A stretch of 64,000 bases of DNA, from contig NZ_CP060494.1 in NCBI RefSeq assembly GCF_014334115.1, forward strand, positions 868,001-932,000, given 5' to 3'. The position numbers and the translations under genes are program-made. Of the stretch, positions 1 through 7,801 are shown piece by piece; within the stretch, counting starts at the first letter, position 1; each line of letters opens with the position of its first letter. The notes beneath the pieces were generated by a model. The model saw nothing but the letters and a program-made list of their open reading frames with translations. It was not told the origin of the DNA and ran no database searches. Source of the DNA: Sphingosinithalassobacter sp. CS137 (GTDB lineage: Bacteria > Pseudomonadota > Alphaproteobacteria > Sphingomonadales > Sphingomonadaceae).

Positions 1-210
1 TGGAACTTCGCGACCGGCGCCAGCATCGGCGTGAGCGAGCGCTTCACGCTCGATGTGGCCGCCAACTATGTCGCGTTCGACGACACGACGATCGACCGGA
101 CGACCGCCGCCTATCCGGGCACCGCGGTCCAGACGCCGATCCTGGTCGACGGCCGGCTGCGCGACGCCAATGCGGTGGTGCTCTCGCTGGGCGGGCGCTT
201 CACCTTCTGA
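1..210 (+). CDS. FadL/OMPP1-type outer membrane protein, C-terminal end only
   Basis: The window opens inside this gene; only the last 69 codons are present and the frame is open from base 1. The translation alternates short amphipathic strands and ends in RFTF, with the terminal phenylalanine expected of a beta-barrel recognised by the BAM machinery. The pattern (ERFTLDVAANYVAFDD, then a loop, then a final strand) fits the C-terminus of FadL/TodX transporters, which carry fatty acids or aromatic hydrocarbons across the outer membrane. With so little sequence the family call is an inference; another small barrel protein is possible. Confidence 0.55.
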   Translation, partial: WNFATGASIGVSERFTLDVAANYVAFDDTTIDRTTAAYPGTAVQTPILVDGRLRDANAVVLSLGGRFTF

Positions 211-336
211 TCCTGTGGGCGCAGCCGGATGGCTAACGGAATTTCACCGTAAGGTCAGACGTTTGCTTAACGTCGTTTGCCGGGAGCCGGCATCCGGCTG
301 CGCCGTTCTTCCAGTATAGACTTGCTGGAGGAACCG

Positions 337-786
337 ATGTCGAAGATGCACGATACCGCCAAGCTGGACGATCTGATCGTCACCACGATCGACAGCGTCC
401 GCGGCTATGAATATTCGGCCGAGCACGCCGAGGCCGGGCGCCACGCGACCTTCTTCGCCGAAATGGCCGAGGAGCGGCTCGCGGTGGTCGACCGGCTGCA
501 ACGTGCCAGCCATGCGCTGGGCGGGACACCCGCCGACTATGGATCGGTGGCCGGGACGGTGCACCGCCGGATCGAGGCGCTGCGGCGCGTGTTGGGCGGC
601 GACGATGCGGCGCTGCTCTCGGAGATCGAGCGCGGCGAGGATTATCTCAAGGAAGAGTTCGAGCGCGCGCTGGACGATGCGCATGTCTCGGACGCCACGC
701 GCGACATCATCCGCGACTGCTATGCCTCGGTACGGCGCGGGCATGATCGGGCCCGCGCGTTGCGCGAGATCGAGCGCGCGGCCTGA
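337..786 (+). CDS. DUF2383 (PA2169-type) four-helix-bundle protein
   Basis: A 149-residue, helix-rich, soluble protein. The start at 337 follows GGAGG at 326-330 with proper spacing; an upstream in-frame ATG at 277 lacks such a site. The sequence pattern (LDDLIVTTIDSVRGYEYSAE near the N-terminus, then FFAEMAEERL, a GG-containing turn, and two further acidic helices) matches the ferritin-like PA2169/DUF2383 family, often found in stress-induced genes of proteobacteria. Conserved Glu and His residues are compatible with, but do not prove, metal binding. The gene stands alone, convergent with rplS, and its biochemical function is unknown. Confidence 0.8.
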   Translation: MSKMHDTAKLDDLIVTTIDSVRGYEYSAEHAEAGRHATFFAEMAEERLAVVDRLQRASHALGGTPADYGSVAGTVHRRIEALRRVLGGDDAALLSEIERGEDYLKEEFERALDDAHVSDATRDIIRDCYASVRRGHDRARALREIERAA

Positions 787-810
787 GCGGCCCTCCCGCC
801 CGTCCAGACG

Positions 811-846
811 CAAACGGGGCGCGGAAGCCTTTGCCTCCGCGCCCCG
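811..846 (-). terminator. Rho-independent terminator after rplS
   Basis: A perfect 11-bp inverted repeat (arms 815-825 and 836-846, 10-nt loop) is followed on the minus strand by a short T-containing tail (GTTTGCG). It lies 22 nt past the rplS stop and between convergent genes, so it probably ends the rplS transcript and may also help end the DUF2383 transcript. Confidence 0.75.
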
Positions 847-867
847 CCGTATCGGATCGGTCCGGGC

Positions 868-1260
868 TTATTCCGCCGCTTCGACGGTCTTGCTCGGGCG
901 CGGATCGCGGCGCTCGGCGATACGCGCCGCCTTGCCGGTGCGGCCGCGCAGATAATAGAGCTTCGCGCGACGCACGACGCCGCGGCGCACTACCTCGATC
1001 GACTCGACGTTGGGCGAATAGAGCGGGAAGACGCGCTCGACACCCTCGCCAAAGCTGATCTTGCGGACAGTGAAGCTGGAGCCCATGCCCTTGTTGGCGC
1101 GGGCGATGCAGACGCCTTCGAAATTCTGGACGCGGGTGCGCTCGCCCTCGACCACCTTCACGCCGACGCGCAGCGTGTCGCCCGGGCGGAATTCCGGAAT
1201 CGCCTTGGATTCGGTGAACTTCTTGATCTGCTCGGCTTCGATCGTCTGGATGAGGTTCAT
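868..1260 (-). CDS. rplS: 50S ribosomal protein L19
   Basis: 130 residues. L19 sits at the 30S-50S interface of the ribosome. The sequence shows the family features: an N-terminal helix with [12 protein letters not shown], the beta-barrel core [12 protein letters not shown], and the basic segment [18 protein letters not shown]. The start ATG at 1260 is one base beyond the trmD stop (TGAGATG), so translation is probably coupled to trmD; an upstream extension would overlap trmD and is not needed by the family. The last ten or so residues after RIAERR are a short tail. It is the last gene of the block, with a terminator 22 nt downstream. Confidence 0.97.
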   Translation of the reverse strand: MNLIQTIEAEQIKKFTESKAIPEFRPGDTLRVGVKVVEGERTRVQNFEGVCIARANKGMGSSFTVRKISFGEGVERVFPLYSPNVESIEVVRRGVVRRAKLYYLRGRTGKAARIAERRDPRPSKTVEAAE

Positions 1261-1261
1261 C

Positions 1262-2002
1262 TCATTTGGTCCCATTCCCGTGCCGCGCGCCAGAGGGAGG
1301 TCGGGCCCGAGCGCCCTCGTGGCGCTCCCAAAGGTCCGGCCTCCGTAGCCGTGTATCGCTCTCGGCGCTGGCGCGTCGCCATGCCTCGATCCTCGCATGA
1401 TCCCCCGATCGCAGCACTTCGGGGATCGTGCGCCCTTCCCAGTCGACAGGTCGGGTATATTGCGGATATTCGAGCAGCCCCGTTTCGAAGCTCTCGTCCA
1501 TGCCGCTTGAAGCCGCGCCCATTACTCCCGGAAGCAGGCGAATGCAAGCGTCGAGCAGCACCAGCGCCGCCATTTCGCCGCCCGACAGGATATAGTCGCC
1601 GATCGACACCTGCTCGACCTGGCGGCCCTCGAAAATCCGCTCGTCGAACCCTTCGAAGCGTCCGCAAAGAACCGTGACGCCGGGCCCCTCCGCCAGCGAC
1701 CGGACCCGCGCCTGATCGAGCGGACGGCCGCGCGGGGTCATCGCGAGCACGGGGGCGTCCGGCTGCCGTTCGCGCGCGTGATCGACTGCCGCGGCGAGGA
1801 CATCGGCACGCAGCACCATCCCCGCCCCGCCCCCCGCGGGCGTATCGTCGACCGAGCGGTGCCTGTCGGTGGCGAAGTCGCGGATCTGCACGGTATCGAG
1901 CGACCAGGCCCCCTCGCGCAGCGCGCGACCGGCGAGCGACGCCCCGAGCGGGCCGGGAAACATCTCCGGATAGAGCGTCAATACGGTCGCGGCGAAGGTC
2001 AC
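1262..2002 (-). CDS. trmD: tRNA (guanine37-N1)-methyltransferase
   Basis: 246 residues, a SPOUT-fold enzyme that methylates N1 of G37 in tRNAs reading CNN codons and so prevents +1 frameshifting. Visible family motifs: [17 protein letters not shown] at the N-terminus, [18 protein letters not shown], the knot segment [12 protein letters not shown], and [19 protein letters not shown]. The start is GTG at 2002; the stop of the upstream PIN-domain gene is separated from it by a single base (TGACGTG), suggesting translational coupling. rplS follows after 1 nt. In most proteobacteria rimM directly precedes trmD; here three other genes intervene. Confidence 0.97.
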   Translation of the reverse strand: MTFAATVLTLYPEMFPGPLGASLAGRALREGAWSLDTVQIRDFATDRHRSVDDTPAGGGAGMVLRADVLAAAVDHARERQPDAPVLAMTPRGRPLDQARVRSLAEGPGVTVLCGRFEGFDERIFEGRQVEQVSIGDYILSGGEMAALVLLDACIRLLPGVMGAASSGMDESFETGLLEYPQYTRPVDWEGRTIPEVLRSGDHARIEAWRRASAESDTRLRRPDLWERHEGARARPPSGARHGNGTK

Positions 2003-2003
2003 G

Positions 2004-2387
2004 TCAGGTCCAGTCCTCGATGCGCAGCCCCGCCACGTTGCGGAAGTCGCGCAGATTGTGAGTCACCAGCGTGGCGCCGAGCGACAGCGCGTGCGCGGCG
2101 ATCAGCCGGTCGAGCCGCCCGCGCGCCGCGCGCGCCGCCGGAAAGGCCCGCGCCGCAGCCGCATCGAACGCCAGCAGGGGCACGCTTTCGAGCAAGCGGT
2201 CGAGCGACGCAAGCGCCGCCTCGCCCCGCCGCGCACTGCCCTCCATCAGCTCGGCGAGGCTGATCGCCGAAACGGCGATGCTGCCGGCGGGGGCCCGCGC
2301 GATCCGCAGCGCCAGCCGCGCCGCGTCGCCGCGGAGCAGCCGGATGCAGATGTCGCTGTCGAGCAGATGGCGCGGCGCAGGTTCCAT
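2004..2387 (-). CDS. PIN-domain ribonuclease, VapC-like, without visible antitoxin
   Basis: 127 residues from ATG at 2387. The fold markers of PIN/VapC nucleases are present in order: [14 protein letters not shown] (first acidic site), [14 protein letters not shown] (conserved Glu), [15 protein letters not shown] (second acidic site) and [20 protein letters not shown] at the C-terminus. VapC toxins are Mg-dependent RNases, several of which cut tRNAs. An antitoxin gene would normally precede it, but only about 60 nt separate its start from the divergent flavoprotein gene and no antitoxin is encoded there. Its stop abuts the trmD start. It could be a solitary PIN RNase rather than a toxin. Confidence 0.85.
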   Translation of the reverse strand: MEPAPRHLLDSDICIRLLRGDAARLALRIARAPAGSIAVSAISLAELMEGSARRGEAALASLDRLLESVPLLAFDAAAARAFPAARAARGRLDRLIAAHALSLGATLVTHNLRDFRNVAGLRIEDWT

Positions 2388-2448
2388 TCGCCCGCCGATA
2401 GCATCGGCCGAGGGAACCTGTCGCCCGCCACGCGCGCTACGCCACCGC

Positions 2449-3357
2449 ATGGACGATTGCATCATCATCGGAGCGGGACCGGCGGGGCTGACGGCGGCGA
2501 TCTATCTCGCGCGCTTCCATCTCGACATCCGCCTGTTCGATTGCGGGACCAGCCGCGCGGCGCTGATTCCGCAAACGCACAATCACGCCGGTTTCCCGCA
2601 GGGGATTTCGGGCACCGACCTGCTGGCGCGGATGCTGGAACAGGCGCAACGCTATGGCGCCGCGCGCGAGCTTGCCCGGGTGACGGCGGTTCAGCCGGAG
2701 GACGACGGCTTTCGAGTCGAAGTGGAGGGGCAGCGCTATCGCGCCCGATCGGTGCTGCTCGCGACCGGAGTCATCAACAACCGGCCGCCGGGCATGGCCG
2801 ACGATCTGCATGCGCTGGCGCTCTCACGCGGCCTGCTGCGCTATTGCCCGATCTGCGACGGCTATGAAGCAACCGACCAGCGGATCGGCGTGATCGGCAG
2901 CGGCGGGCACGGCATGCGCGAGGCGATTTTCCTGCGCGGCTACAGCAAGGACGTGACGCTGATCGCGCCCGAGGCCGAGCATAACCTCGATTCCGAGTGC
3001 CAGGCGGCGCTCGACGCAGCGGGGGTCGCCCGTATCGACGGCCCCTGCGGCGGCTATGGCATCGAGGACGGGCGGATCGCGCTCGACACCGCCAGGGGCA
3101 GGATGACGTTCGACACGATGTATCCGGCGCTGGGATCGCGCATCCGATCCGAACTGGCGATCGCCGCCGGTGCGCGCGGCGACGACAGCGGCTGCCTCGA
3201 AGTCGACGATCACCAGCGCACGTCGATCCCCGGCCTCTTCGCGGCGGGCGATGTGGTGAAGGGCCTCGACCAGATCAGCCACGCGATGGGCGAAGGCGGC
3301 GTCGCAGCGACGACGATCCGCAACATGCTCGCGGAACAGCGGCCCTTGCGGCGCTGA
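2449..3357 (+). CDS. thioredoxin reductase-like NAD(P)/FAD-dependent oxidoreductase
   Basis: 302 residues. The N-terminal FAD site IIIGAGPAGLTAAIYLARF lies at residues 5-23, a redox pair CPICDG at about residue 134 in the position of the thioredoxin-reductase CATCDG motif, an NAD(P) site IGVIGSGGHGMREA follows, and the C-terminal FAD segment SIPGLFAAGDVVKGLDQIS is near residue 265. Length and domain order match low-molecular-weight thioredoxin reductase, but the changed CxxC context (Pro-Ile instead of Ala-Thr) suggests a paralogue whose partner is unknown. It points away from the surrounding minus-strand translation genes and has no obvious co-transcribed partner, being convergent with the sulfatase. 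Confidence 0.88.
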   Translation: MDDCIIIGAGPAGLTAAIYLARFHLDIRLFDCGTSRAALIPQTHNHAGFPQGISGTDLLARMLEQAQRYGAARELARVTAVQPEDDGFRVEVEGQRYRARSVLLATGVINNRPPGMADDLHALALSRGLLRYCPICDGYEATDQRIGVIGSGGHGMREAIFLRGYSKDVTLIAPEAEHNLDSECQAALDAAGVARIDGPCGGYGIEDGRIALDTARGRMTFDTMYPALGSRIRSELAIAAGARGDDSGCLEVDDHQRTSIPGLFAAGDVVKGLDQISHAMGEGGVAATTIRNMLAEQRPLRR

Positions 3358-3365
3358 GGAAGCCG

Positions 3366-4778
3366 TCAGTAGCGGTCGGCGTCGACGTCCTTCACGTCGT
3401 AGCTGAAGCTGTTCGGCGGATAGGGAAGCATCGAGGCGTTCCAGCGGTCCCAGGCACCGCGCAGCTCGGCCAGCCGCGAAGGTTCGTCGCCCGCACGATC
3501 AGCGCGCTCACGCGCGTCGGCGGCTAGATCGAACAGATGCTCTTCCGCGCCGAGGCGAACATATTTCCAGTTCCCGTCGCGCACTGCCGCCTGCTCGCCC
3601 GCACGGTGCCGCCAGAACAAGGTCCGCGCGACGATCGGCTCCGCACCTGCGAGCACCGGCATCAGGTTCATTCCGTCGGAAGGAAAGGCCGGATCGGGAG
3701 CACCGCCGACGGCCGCGAGCAGCGTCGGAAGGAAGTCCATCGAGATCATCACCTGATCCGAGAGGGTTCCCGGAGCGATCCGCCCTGGCCAGCGAACGAT
3801 GAGGGGCACGCGCAGTCCACCTTCCAGCACTTCGCCCTTCACGCCGGTGAAGGGCCAGGTCTCGGAGAAGCGCTCGCCTCCATTGTCGCTGGTGAAGACC
3901 ACGATCGTGTTCGAAGCGATTTCCGAGGCAGCAAGTGCCTCCAACACCCTGCCGATGTTGGCGTCCATGTTCATGATCATGCGGGAATAGGTTTCGAGAT
4001 CGCCGTGATTGCGGTCGAGCGGGTCGTTCCATGCCGCCGCCGCTGCCGTGTCTCCGGGCCCCACCCAGGGGGCGTGGCCGGCGCTGAAGTGCAAGCTCAG
4101 GAAGAACGGCGCCGATCCGCCCGCGATCCAGCGCATCGCCTCCTCGGCGAGCGCATCGGTCAGATAGCCGTCCCAACCCGCGGGCGTGCCGTTGCGGGAG
4201 AGATCGTCGGGAAACTGCGAGGCAGGCGTGCCGCCCGACTGCTGGTAATAGTTGATCCCGCCGCCGGTATAGCCGAAAAAATGGTCGTAGCCGTAGTTGT
4301 TGGGGCCGGAAGTGGGCGTGGATCCGATGTGCCACTTTCCGATCAGCGCGGTGCGATAGCCGAGTCCTTTGAGCAGCGATGGCAGCGTCGGATGTCCCGG
4401 CGGCAGCATATCGAGCGGCGACGGCGTAGTGATCGGCTCCTCCAGGCCCACCGGAAGCCGCTGCTGATATCGGCCCGTGACGAGACCGATCCGCGTGGGC
4501 GAACAGACGCAGGAATTGGCATAGCCGTTGGTCAGTCGCACGCCGCCCGCAGCCAGCCCGTCGATGGCCGGGGTGAGATAGTCGCGGCGACCGTAGCAGC
4601 TGACGTCGGCGTAGCCGAGATCGTCGCCCATGATGAACAGGATGTTCGGCCGGGTCGCGGCCTGGGCTGGCGGAACGAGCGCGCCGTCGCCGCATGCGGC
4701 CAGCACGGGAAGCGCGCTCGCGAGCGTCAGGCCCGCCGCCCCACGAAGCACCTCTCGACGGTTCGCACCCTCGTCCAC
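3366..4778 (-). CDS. sulfatase with Tat/lipoprotein signal
   Basis: 470 residues, GTG start at 4778. The N-terminus has a twin-arginine motif NRREVLRG, a hydrophobic stretch and a lipobox ending in Cys29 (VLAAC), so the protein is probably Tat-exported and lipid-anchored. The alkaline-phosphatase-fold sulfatase core follows: metal-binding MGDDLGY (residues 50-56), the formylglycine signature CSPTR with Cys92, GKWHIG, and TSDNGGE. Cys92 must be converted to formylglycine by a sulfatase-modifying enzyme, which is not in this window. Substrate is unknown; sulfated polysaccharides or aryl sulfates are possible. It sits between rimM and trmD, a foreign position for such a gene. Confidence 0.92.
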   Translation of the reverse strand: MDEGANRREVLRGAAGLTLASALPVLAACGDGALVPPAQAATRPNILFIMGDDLGYADVSCYGRRDYLTPAIDGLAAGGVRLTNGYANSCVCSPTRIGLVTGRYQQRLPVGLEEPITTPSPLDMLPPGHPTLPSLLKGLGYRTALIGKWHIGSTPTSGPNNYGYDHFFGYTGGGINYYQQSGGTPASQFPDDLSRNGTPAGWDGYLTDALAEEAMRWIAGGSAPFFLSLHFSAGHAPWVGPGDTAAAAAWNDPLDRNHGDLETYSRMIMNMDANIGRVLEALAASEIASNTIVVFTSDNGGERFSETWPFTGVKGEVLEGGLRVPLIVRWPGRIAPGTLSDQVMISMDFLPTLLAAVGGAPDPAFPSDGMNLMPVLAGAEPIVARTLFWRHRAGEQAAVRDGNWKYVRLGAEEHLFDLAADARERADRAGDEPSRLAELRGAWDRWNASMLPYPPNSFSYDVKDVDADRY

Positions 4779-4882
4779 GGATCGGCTCCCCCCGAAGGAT
4801 CTTACCCGCTCGAGACTATCCTGTCCTACGAGCTTCTACAAGGAAGCCGTTCGATCCTCTCTCGGGGATCGGGAGGCGGAAA

Positions 4883-5401
4883 TCACTCGGCATACGCGTC
4901 GGACACGATCAGCCGCTCCACCGTCCATTCGGGCACCGCGGCGGGGATCATCGGCACCATGAAGCGTTTGCCGTCGGGCTTTTCGATCTCGAGCACGTCG
5001 CCGGCGCCGTAATTGTCGATCGCGACGACGCGGCCGATCGGCGTGCCGGCCTCGTCCTCGACGGGCAGGTCCAGCAGATCGACGTGATAATATTCGCCCT
5101 CTTCGAGCGGCGGCAGCGCCGAGCGGGGGACGGTCAATTCGGTCCCCCGCAGCGCCTCGGCGGCATTGCGGTCGGCGATCTCGACGAAGCGCGCGATGGC
5201 GCCGTTCGGCCCCTCGCGCAGCGATTTCAGCGTCAGTGCGCCGCCATTGAACTGCTTGTGGCGACCGATATCCTCGGCGAACACCTTCAGCCGAACCTCG
5301 CCGGTGATGCCGTGGGCGCCGATGACGGCCGCGAGCGTGACGGCTCGATCTTCGCTCCCGCGTGCGGGAGGCGTGGGGGGAGGATTTGCGTCAGCGGCCA
5401 T
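4883..5401 (-). CDS. rimM: ribosome maturation factor RimM
   Basis: 172 residues. RimM binds S19 in the 30S head and helps 16S rRNA processing. The family core begins at about residue 19 (RAVTLAAVIGAHGITGEVRL), continues through VFAEDI, FVEIADRNAAEALRGTEL, the linker EEGEYYHVDLLDLPV, and the PRC-barrel segment YGAGDVLEIEKPDGKRFMVP. The first 18 residues (rich in Pro, including NPPPTPPARGS) are encoded by a copy of a dispersed palindromic repeat and are probably not part of the functional fold. rpsP lies 55 nt upstream on the same strand. The usual downstream partner trmD is displaced by 2.9 kb. Confidence 0.95.
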   Translation of the reverse strand: MAADANPPPTPPARGSEDRAVTLAAVIGAHGITGEVRLKVFAEDIGRHKQFNGGALTLKSLREGPNGAIARFVEIADRNAAEALRGTELTVPRSALPPLEEGEYYHVDLLDLPVEDEAGTPIGRVVAIDNYGAGDVLEIEKPDGKRFMVPMIPAAVPEWTVERLIVSDAYAE

Positions 5402-5450
5402 CGCGAAACGCCATGCCCTCCCCCGATCCCTCCCGCAAGCGGGAGGAAGG
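5353..5450. repeat. inverted pair of REP-like palindromes around the rimM start
   Basis: Two related GC-rich palindromes face each other. One has arms CTCCCGC (5355-5361) and GCGGGAG (5364-5370) followed by a G-rich run; the other has arms 5429-5436 and 5439-5446 (CCTCCCGC/GCGGGAGG) preceded by a C-rich run. The second unit reversed matches the first over about 30 nt including the G/C-rich flank. The rimM start codon lies between them, and one copy is translated into the rimM N-terminus. Similar elements occur at 5997-6091, 22757-22779 and 52706-52842. Confidence 0.75.
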
Positions 5451-5456
5451 TCTTCC

Positions 5457-5978
5457 TCAGCCTTCGGCCGGCTCCTGAGCGGACTCGCCGTCCTTCACCG
5501 TGCCTTCGTCGCCCGCGTCGCCATTGGGCGTCGCTTCGTTCGTGCCGGCTTCCTGCGCGTCCTCGGCAGGCGCTTCGGCGGCGGGAGCTTCCTCGGCGGG
5601 CGCAGGCGCAGCGGCGGCCTCGGCAGCGGCTTCCTCGGCCGCCTTCGCCTTCTCGGCACGCTCCTCGGCGCGCTCCTTGGCCTTCTCGCCCGGCTCGGCC
5701 TTGTTCGGGTTGTTGCGCGCGGCGCGCTCCTTGATGCCGGCGGCGTCGAGGAAACGGGCGACACGGTCGGTCGGCTGCGCGCCGACGCTCAGCCAATGCT
5801 TGGCGCGATCGCCATCGAGAACGACGCGCTTCTCGTCGTCCTTGGCGAGGAGCGGGTTATAGGTGCCGATCTTCTCGATGAAGCTGCCGTCGCGCGGGCT
5901 GCGCGCATCGGCGATCACGATCCGGTAATAGGGGCGCTTCTTCGATCCGCCCCGCGACAAACGCATGCTGACTGCCAT
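5457..5978 (-). CDS. rpsP: 30S ribosomal protein S16 with long acidic C-terminal tail
   Basis: 173 residues, about twice the length of the E. coli protein. Residues 1-84 are the S16 fold: [33 protein letters not shown], and [20 protein letters not shown]. From about residue 85 a low-complexity tail of Ala, Glu, Lys and Pro follows (repeats of AEEAAAE and APAEE), first mixed-charge and coiled-coil-like, then strongly acidic. Extended S16 tails are known in alphaproteobacteria; their role is not established. It begins the rpsP-rimM pair, 116 nt downstream of ffh on the same strand, separated from ffh by a palindrome pair. Confidence 0.96.
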   Translation of the reverse strand: MAVSMRLSRGGSKKRPYYRIVIADARSPRDGSFIEKIGTYNPLLAKDDEKRVVLDGDRAKHWLSVGAQPTDRVARFLDAAGIKERAARNNPNKAEPGEKAKERAEERAEKAKAAEEAAAEAAAAPAPAEEAPAAEAPAEDAQEAGTNEATPNGDAGDEGTVKDGESAQEPAEG

Positions 5979-5996
5979 GGTGTTCTTCTCTCTTCC

Positions 5997-6091
5997 GTCG
6001 CCCCCGCGGAGGCGGGAGCCTATCGCTCTTCCAACAATCGCCGCCCCTCAGTCGCGAGAGACATGGGCCCCTGCCTCCGCAGGGGCGACGA
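5997..6091. repeat. REP/BIME-like inverted palindrome pair between ffh and rpsP
   Basis: The left unit (about 5997-6031) and the right unit (about 6057-6091, reversed) are near-identical over about 34 nt. Each contains a small hairpin; in the right copy it is a perfect stem CCCCTGC/GCAGGGG with a 4-nt loop. The unit resembles the abundant dispersed palindromes of sphingomonad genomes. It may shape transcription between ffh and rpsP, for example as an mRNA-stabilising or attenuating structure. Confidence 0.75.
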
Positions 6092-6094
6092 AAC

Positions 6095-7573
6095 TCATTT
6101 CTTCTTCATCAGATTCTCGAAGCCGGGCGGCAGACCGGGCTGACCGCCGCCGGGAAGCCCGGGCAGGCCGCTGTCCATCTTGCCCATCATCTCGCCCATC
6201 TGCGCACCGCCCAGCGCGTTGCCGACGCCGCCCATGCCACCCTTGCCGAGCATCGCCATCAGCCCCTTGATGCCGCCCATCTTCTTGAGCTTCTTCATCG
6301 CGGTCTGCATTTCCTGATGCATCTTCAGGAGCTTGTTCACGTCCTGCACGGTCGTGCCGCTGCCCTTGGCGACGCGGATCTTGCGCTTGGCGTTGAGCAG
6401 TTCGGGCTTGGATCGCTCCTTGGGAGTCATCGAGCCGATCATCGCGTCCATCCGCAGCAGGATCCGCTCGTCGACCGCGCCGCTCGCCATCGCCGCCTGC
6501 GCCTTCTTCATGCCGGGCATCATGCCCGCCAGCGCACCGATCCCGCCCATGTTGCGCATCTGGGCAAGCTGGGCGCGCAGGTCGTTCATGTCGAACTTCC
6601 CCTTGGCCAGCCGCTCGGCCATGCGCTCGGCGTCTTCCTGCTCGATCGACGCCGCGGCCTTTTCGACCAGGCTGACGACATCGCCCATGCCGAGGATACG
6701 GCCGGCGACTCGCTTGGGATGGAAGGGCTCGATCGCATCGAGCTTCTCGCCCATGCCGGCGAACTTGATCGGCTTGCCGGTGACGGCGCGCATCGACAGC
6801 GCGGCGCCGCCCCGCGCATCGCCGTCCATCCGCGTGAGGATGACGCCGGTGAGCGGCACCTGCGCCAAGAAATTCTCGGCGACGTTGACTGCGTCCTGTC
6901 CGGTGAGCGAATCGACGACGAGCAGGATTTCCTGCGGCTGCGCGATGTCGGCAACCGCCTTCATCTCGTCCATCAGCGCCTGATCGACATGGAGTCGACC
7001 GGCAGTGTCGAGCATGACGACGTCATAGCCCTGGAGTTTCGCCGATTGGAGTGCGCGGCGCGCGATGTCGACCGGCTGCTGCCCCTGGACGATCGGCAGC
7101 GTGTTCACTTCGGTCTGCGTACCGAGGACGGCGAGCTGCTCCTGCGCGGCCGGGCGATTGACGTCGAGCGACGCCATCATCACCTTCTTGCCCTGCTTCT
7201 TCAGCAGCTTGGCGAGCTTGGCGGTGGTCGTCGTCTTGCCCGAGCCCTGAAGGCCGACGAGCATCACCACCGCGGGCGGGGTGACGTCGACATTGAGCTC
7301 GGCAGTGTCCTCGCCGAGCATCCCGACGAGCGCGTCGTGGACGATCTTGACGACCTGCTGCCCCGGCGTGACCGAGCGCAGGACATTCTGGCCGACCGCC
7401 TGTTCGGTCACCTTCTCGACGAACTGGCGCGCGACGGGGAGCGCGACATCGGCCTCGAGCAGCGCGATCCGCACTTCGCGCATCGCCGTCCGCACATCGG
7501 CTTCGGTCAGCGCGCCGCGGCCCCGCAGGCGCTCGAAAACGCCGCCCAGCCGATCGCTCAGAGACTCGAACAT
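6095..7573 (-). CDS. ffh: signal recognition particle protein Ffh (SRP54)
   Basis: 492 residues. Ffh binds 4.5S RNA and signal sequences at the ribosome and delivers them to FtsY. Domain order is complete: N domain (1-85), G domain with P-loop GLQGSGKTTTTAKLA near residue 107, DTAGRLHVD, TRMDGDARGG, and a methionine-rich M domain from about residue 330 with the RNA-binding segment GSGTTVQDVNKLLKMH. The C-terminal tail is a Gly/Met/Pro-rich low-complexity stretch of about 50 residues. ATG start at 7573. Its receptor ftsY (11255-12196) and its RNA ffs (41620-41708) are in the same window. Confidence 0.98.
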   Translation of the reverse strand: MFESLSDRLGGVFERLRGRGALTEADVRTAMREVRIALLEADVALPVARQFVEKVTEQAVGQNVLRSVTPGQQVVKIVHDALVGMLGEDTAELNVDVTPPAVVMLVGLQGSGKTTTTAKLAKLLKKQGKKVMMASLDVNRPAAQEQLAVLGTQTEVNTLPIVQGQQPVDIARRALQSAKLQGYDVVMLDTAGRLHVDQALMDEMKAVADIAQPQEILLVVDSLTGQDAVNVAENFLAQVPLTGVILTRMDGDARGGAALSMRAVTGKPIKFAGMGEKLDAIEPFHPKRVAGRILGMGDVVSLVEKAAASIEQEDAERMAERLAKGKFDMNDLRAQLAQMRNMGGIGALAGMMPGMKKAQAAMASGAVDERILLRMDAMIGSMTPKERSKPELLNAKRKIRVAKGSGTTVQDVNKLLKMHQEMQTAMKKLKKMGGIKGLMAMLGKGGMGGVGNALGGAQMGEMMGKMDSGLPGLPGGGQPGLPPGFENLMKKK

Positions 7574-7610
7574 GCACTACTCCAATCCGCCGACCCCGAA
7601 ACGCAAAACG

Positions 7611-7640
7611 CGCCGGCGGACGAAACCTCGTCGGCCGGCG
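7611..7640 (-). promoter_or_regulatory. strong hairpin in the probable ffh leader
   Basis: Thirteen-base arms (7611-7623 and 7628-7640) pair with one mismatch around a 4-nt loop. It lies 38 nt upstream of the ffh start in the 228-nt divergent region before the GGDEF/EAL gene. On the minus strand it is followed by a weak T-rich stretch (GTTTTGCGTTT), so an attenuator is conceivable. No other gene or clear promoter could be placed in 7574-7801. Confidence 0.45.
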
Positions 7641-7801
7641 TCACGCCCCGCAGGGCCGATCAGCGCACACGTTCCGGAAGAACGGTCGGCAGCCCCATAG
7701 CCGCACCGATGGCCAGGCGCAAGCCGCCAGCAGCTTAACCCGATCTATACGGTCGCGGGTCCAAACCCGTAAGCCATCAGTATCAGGGGGTATTCCCGGC
7801 A

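Noticed and set aside
2388-2448. A small antitoxin frame upstream of the PIN gene
   Set aside because: Only about 60 nt are available before the divergent flavoprotein gene and no start with a ribosome site giving a VapB-like peptide was found.
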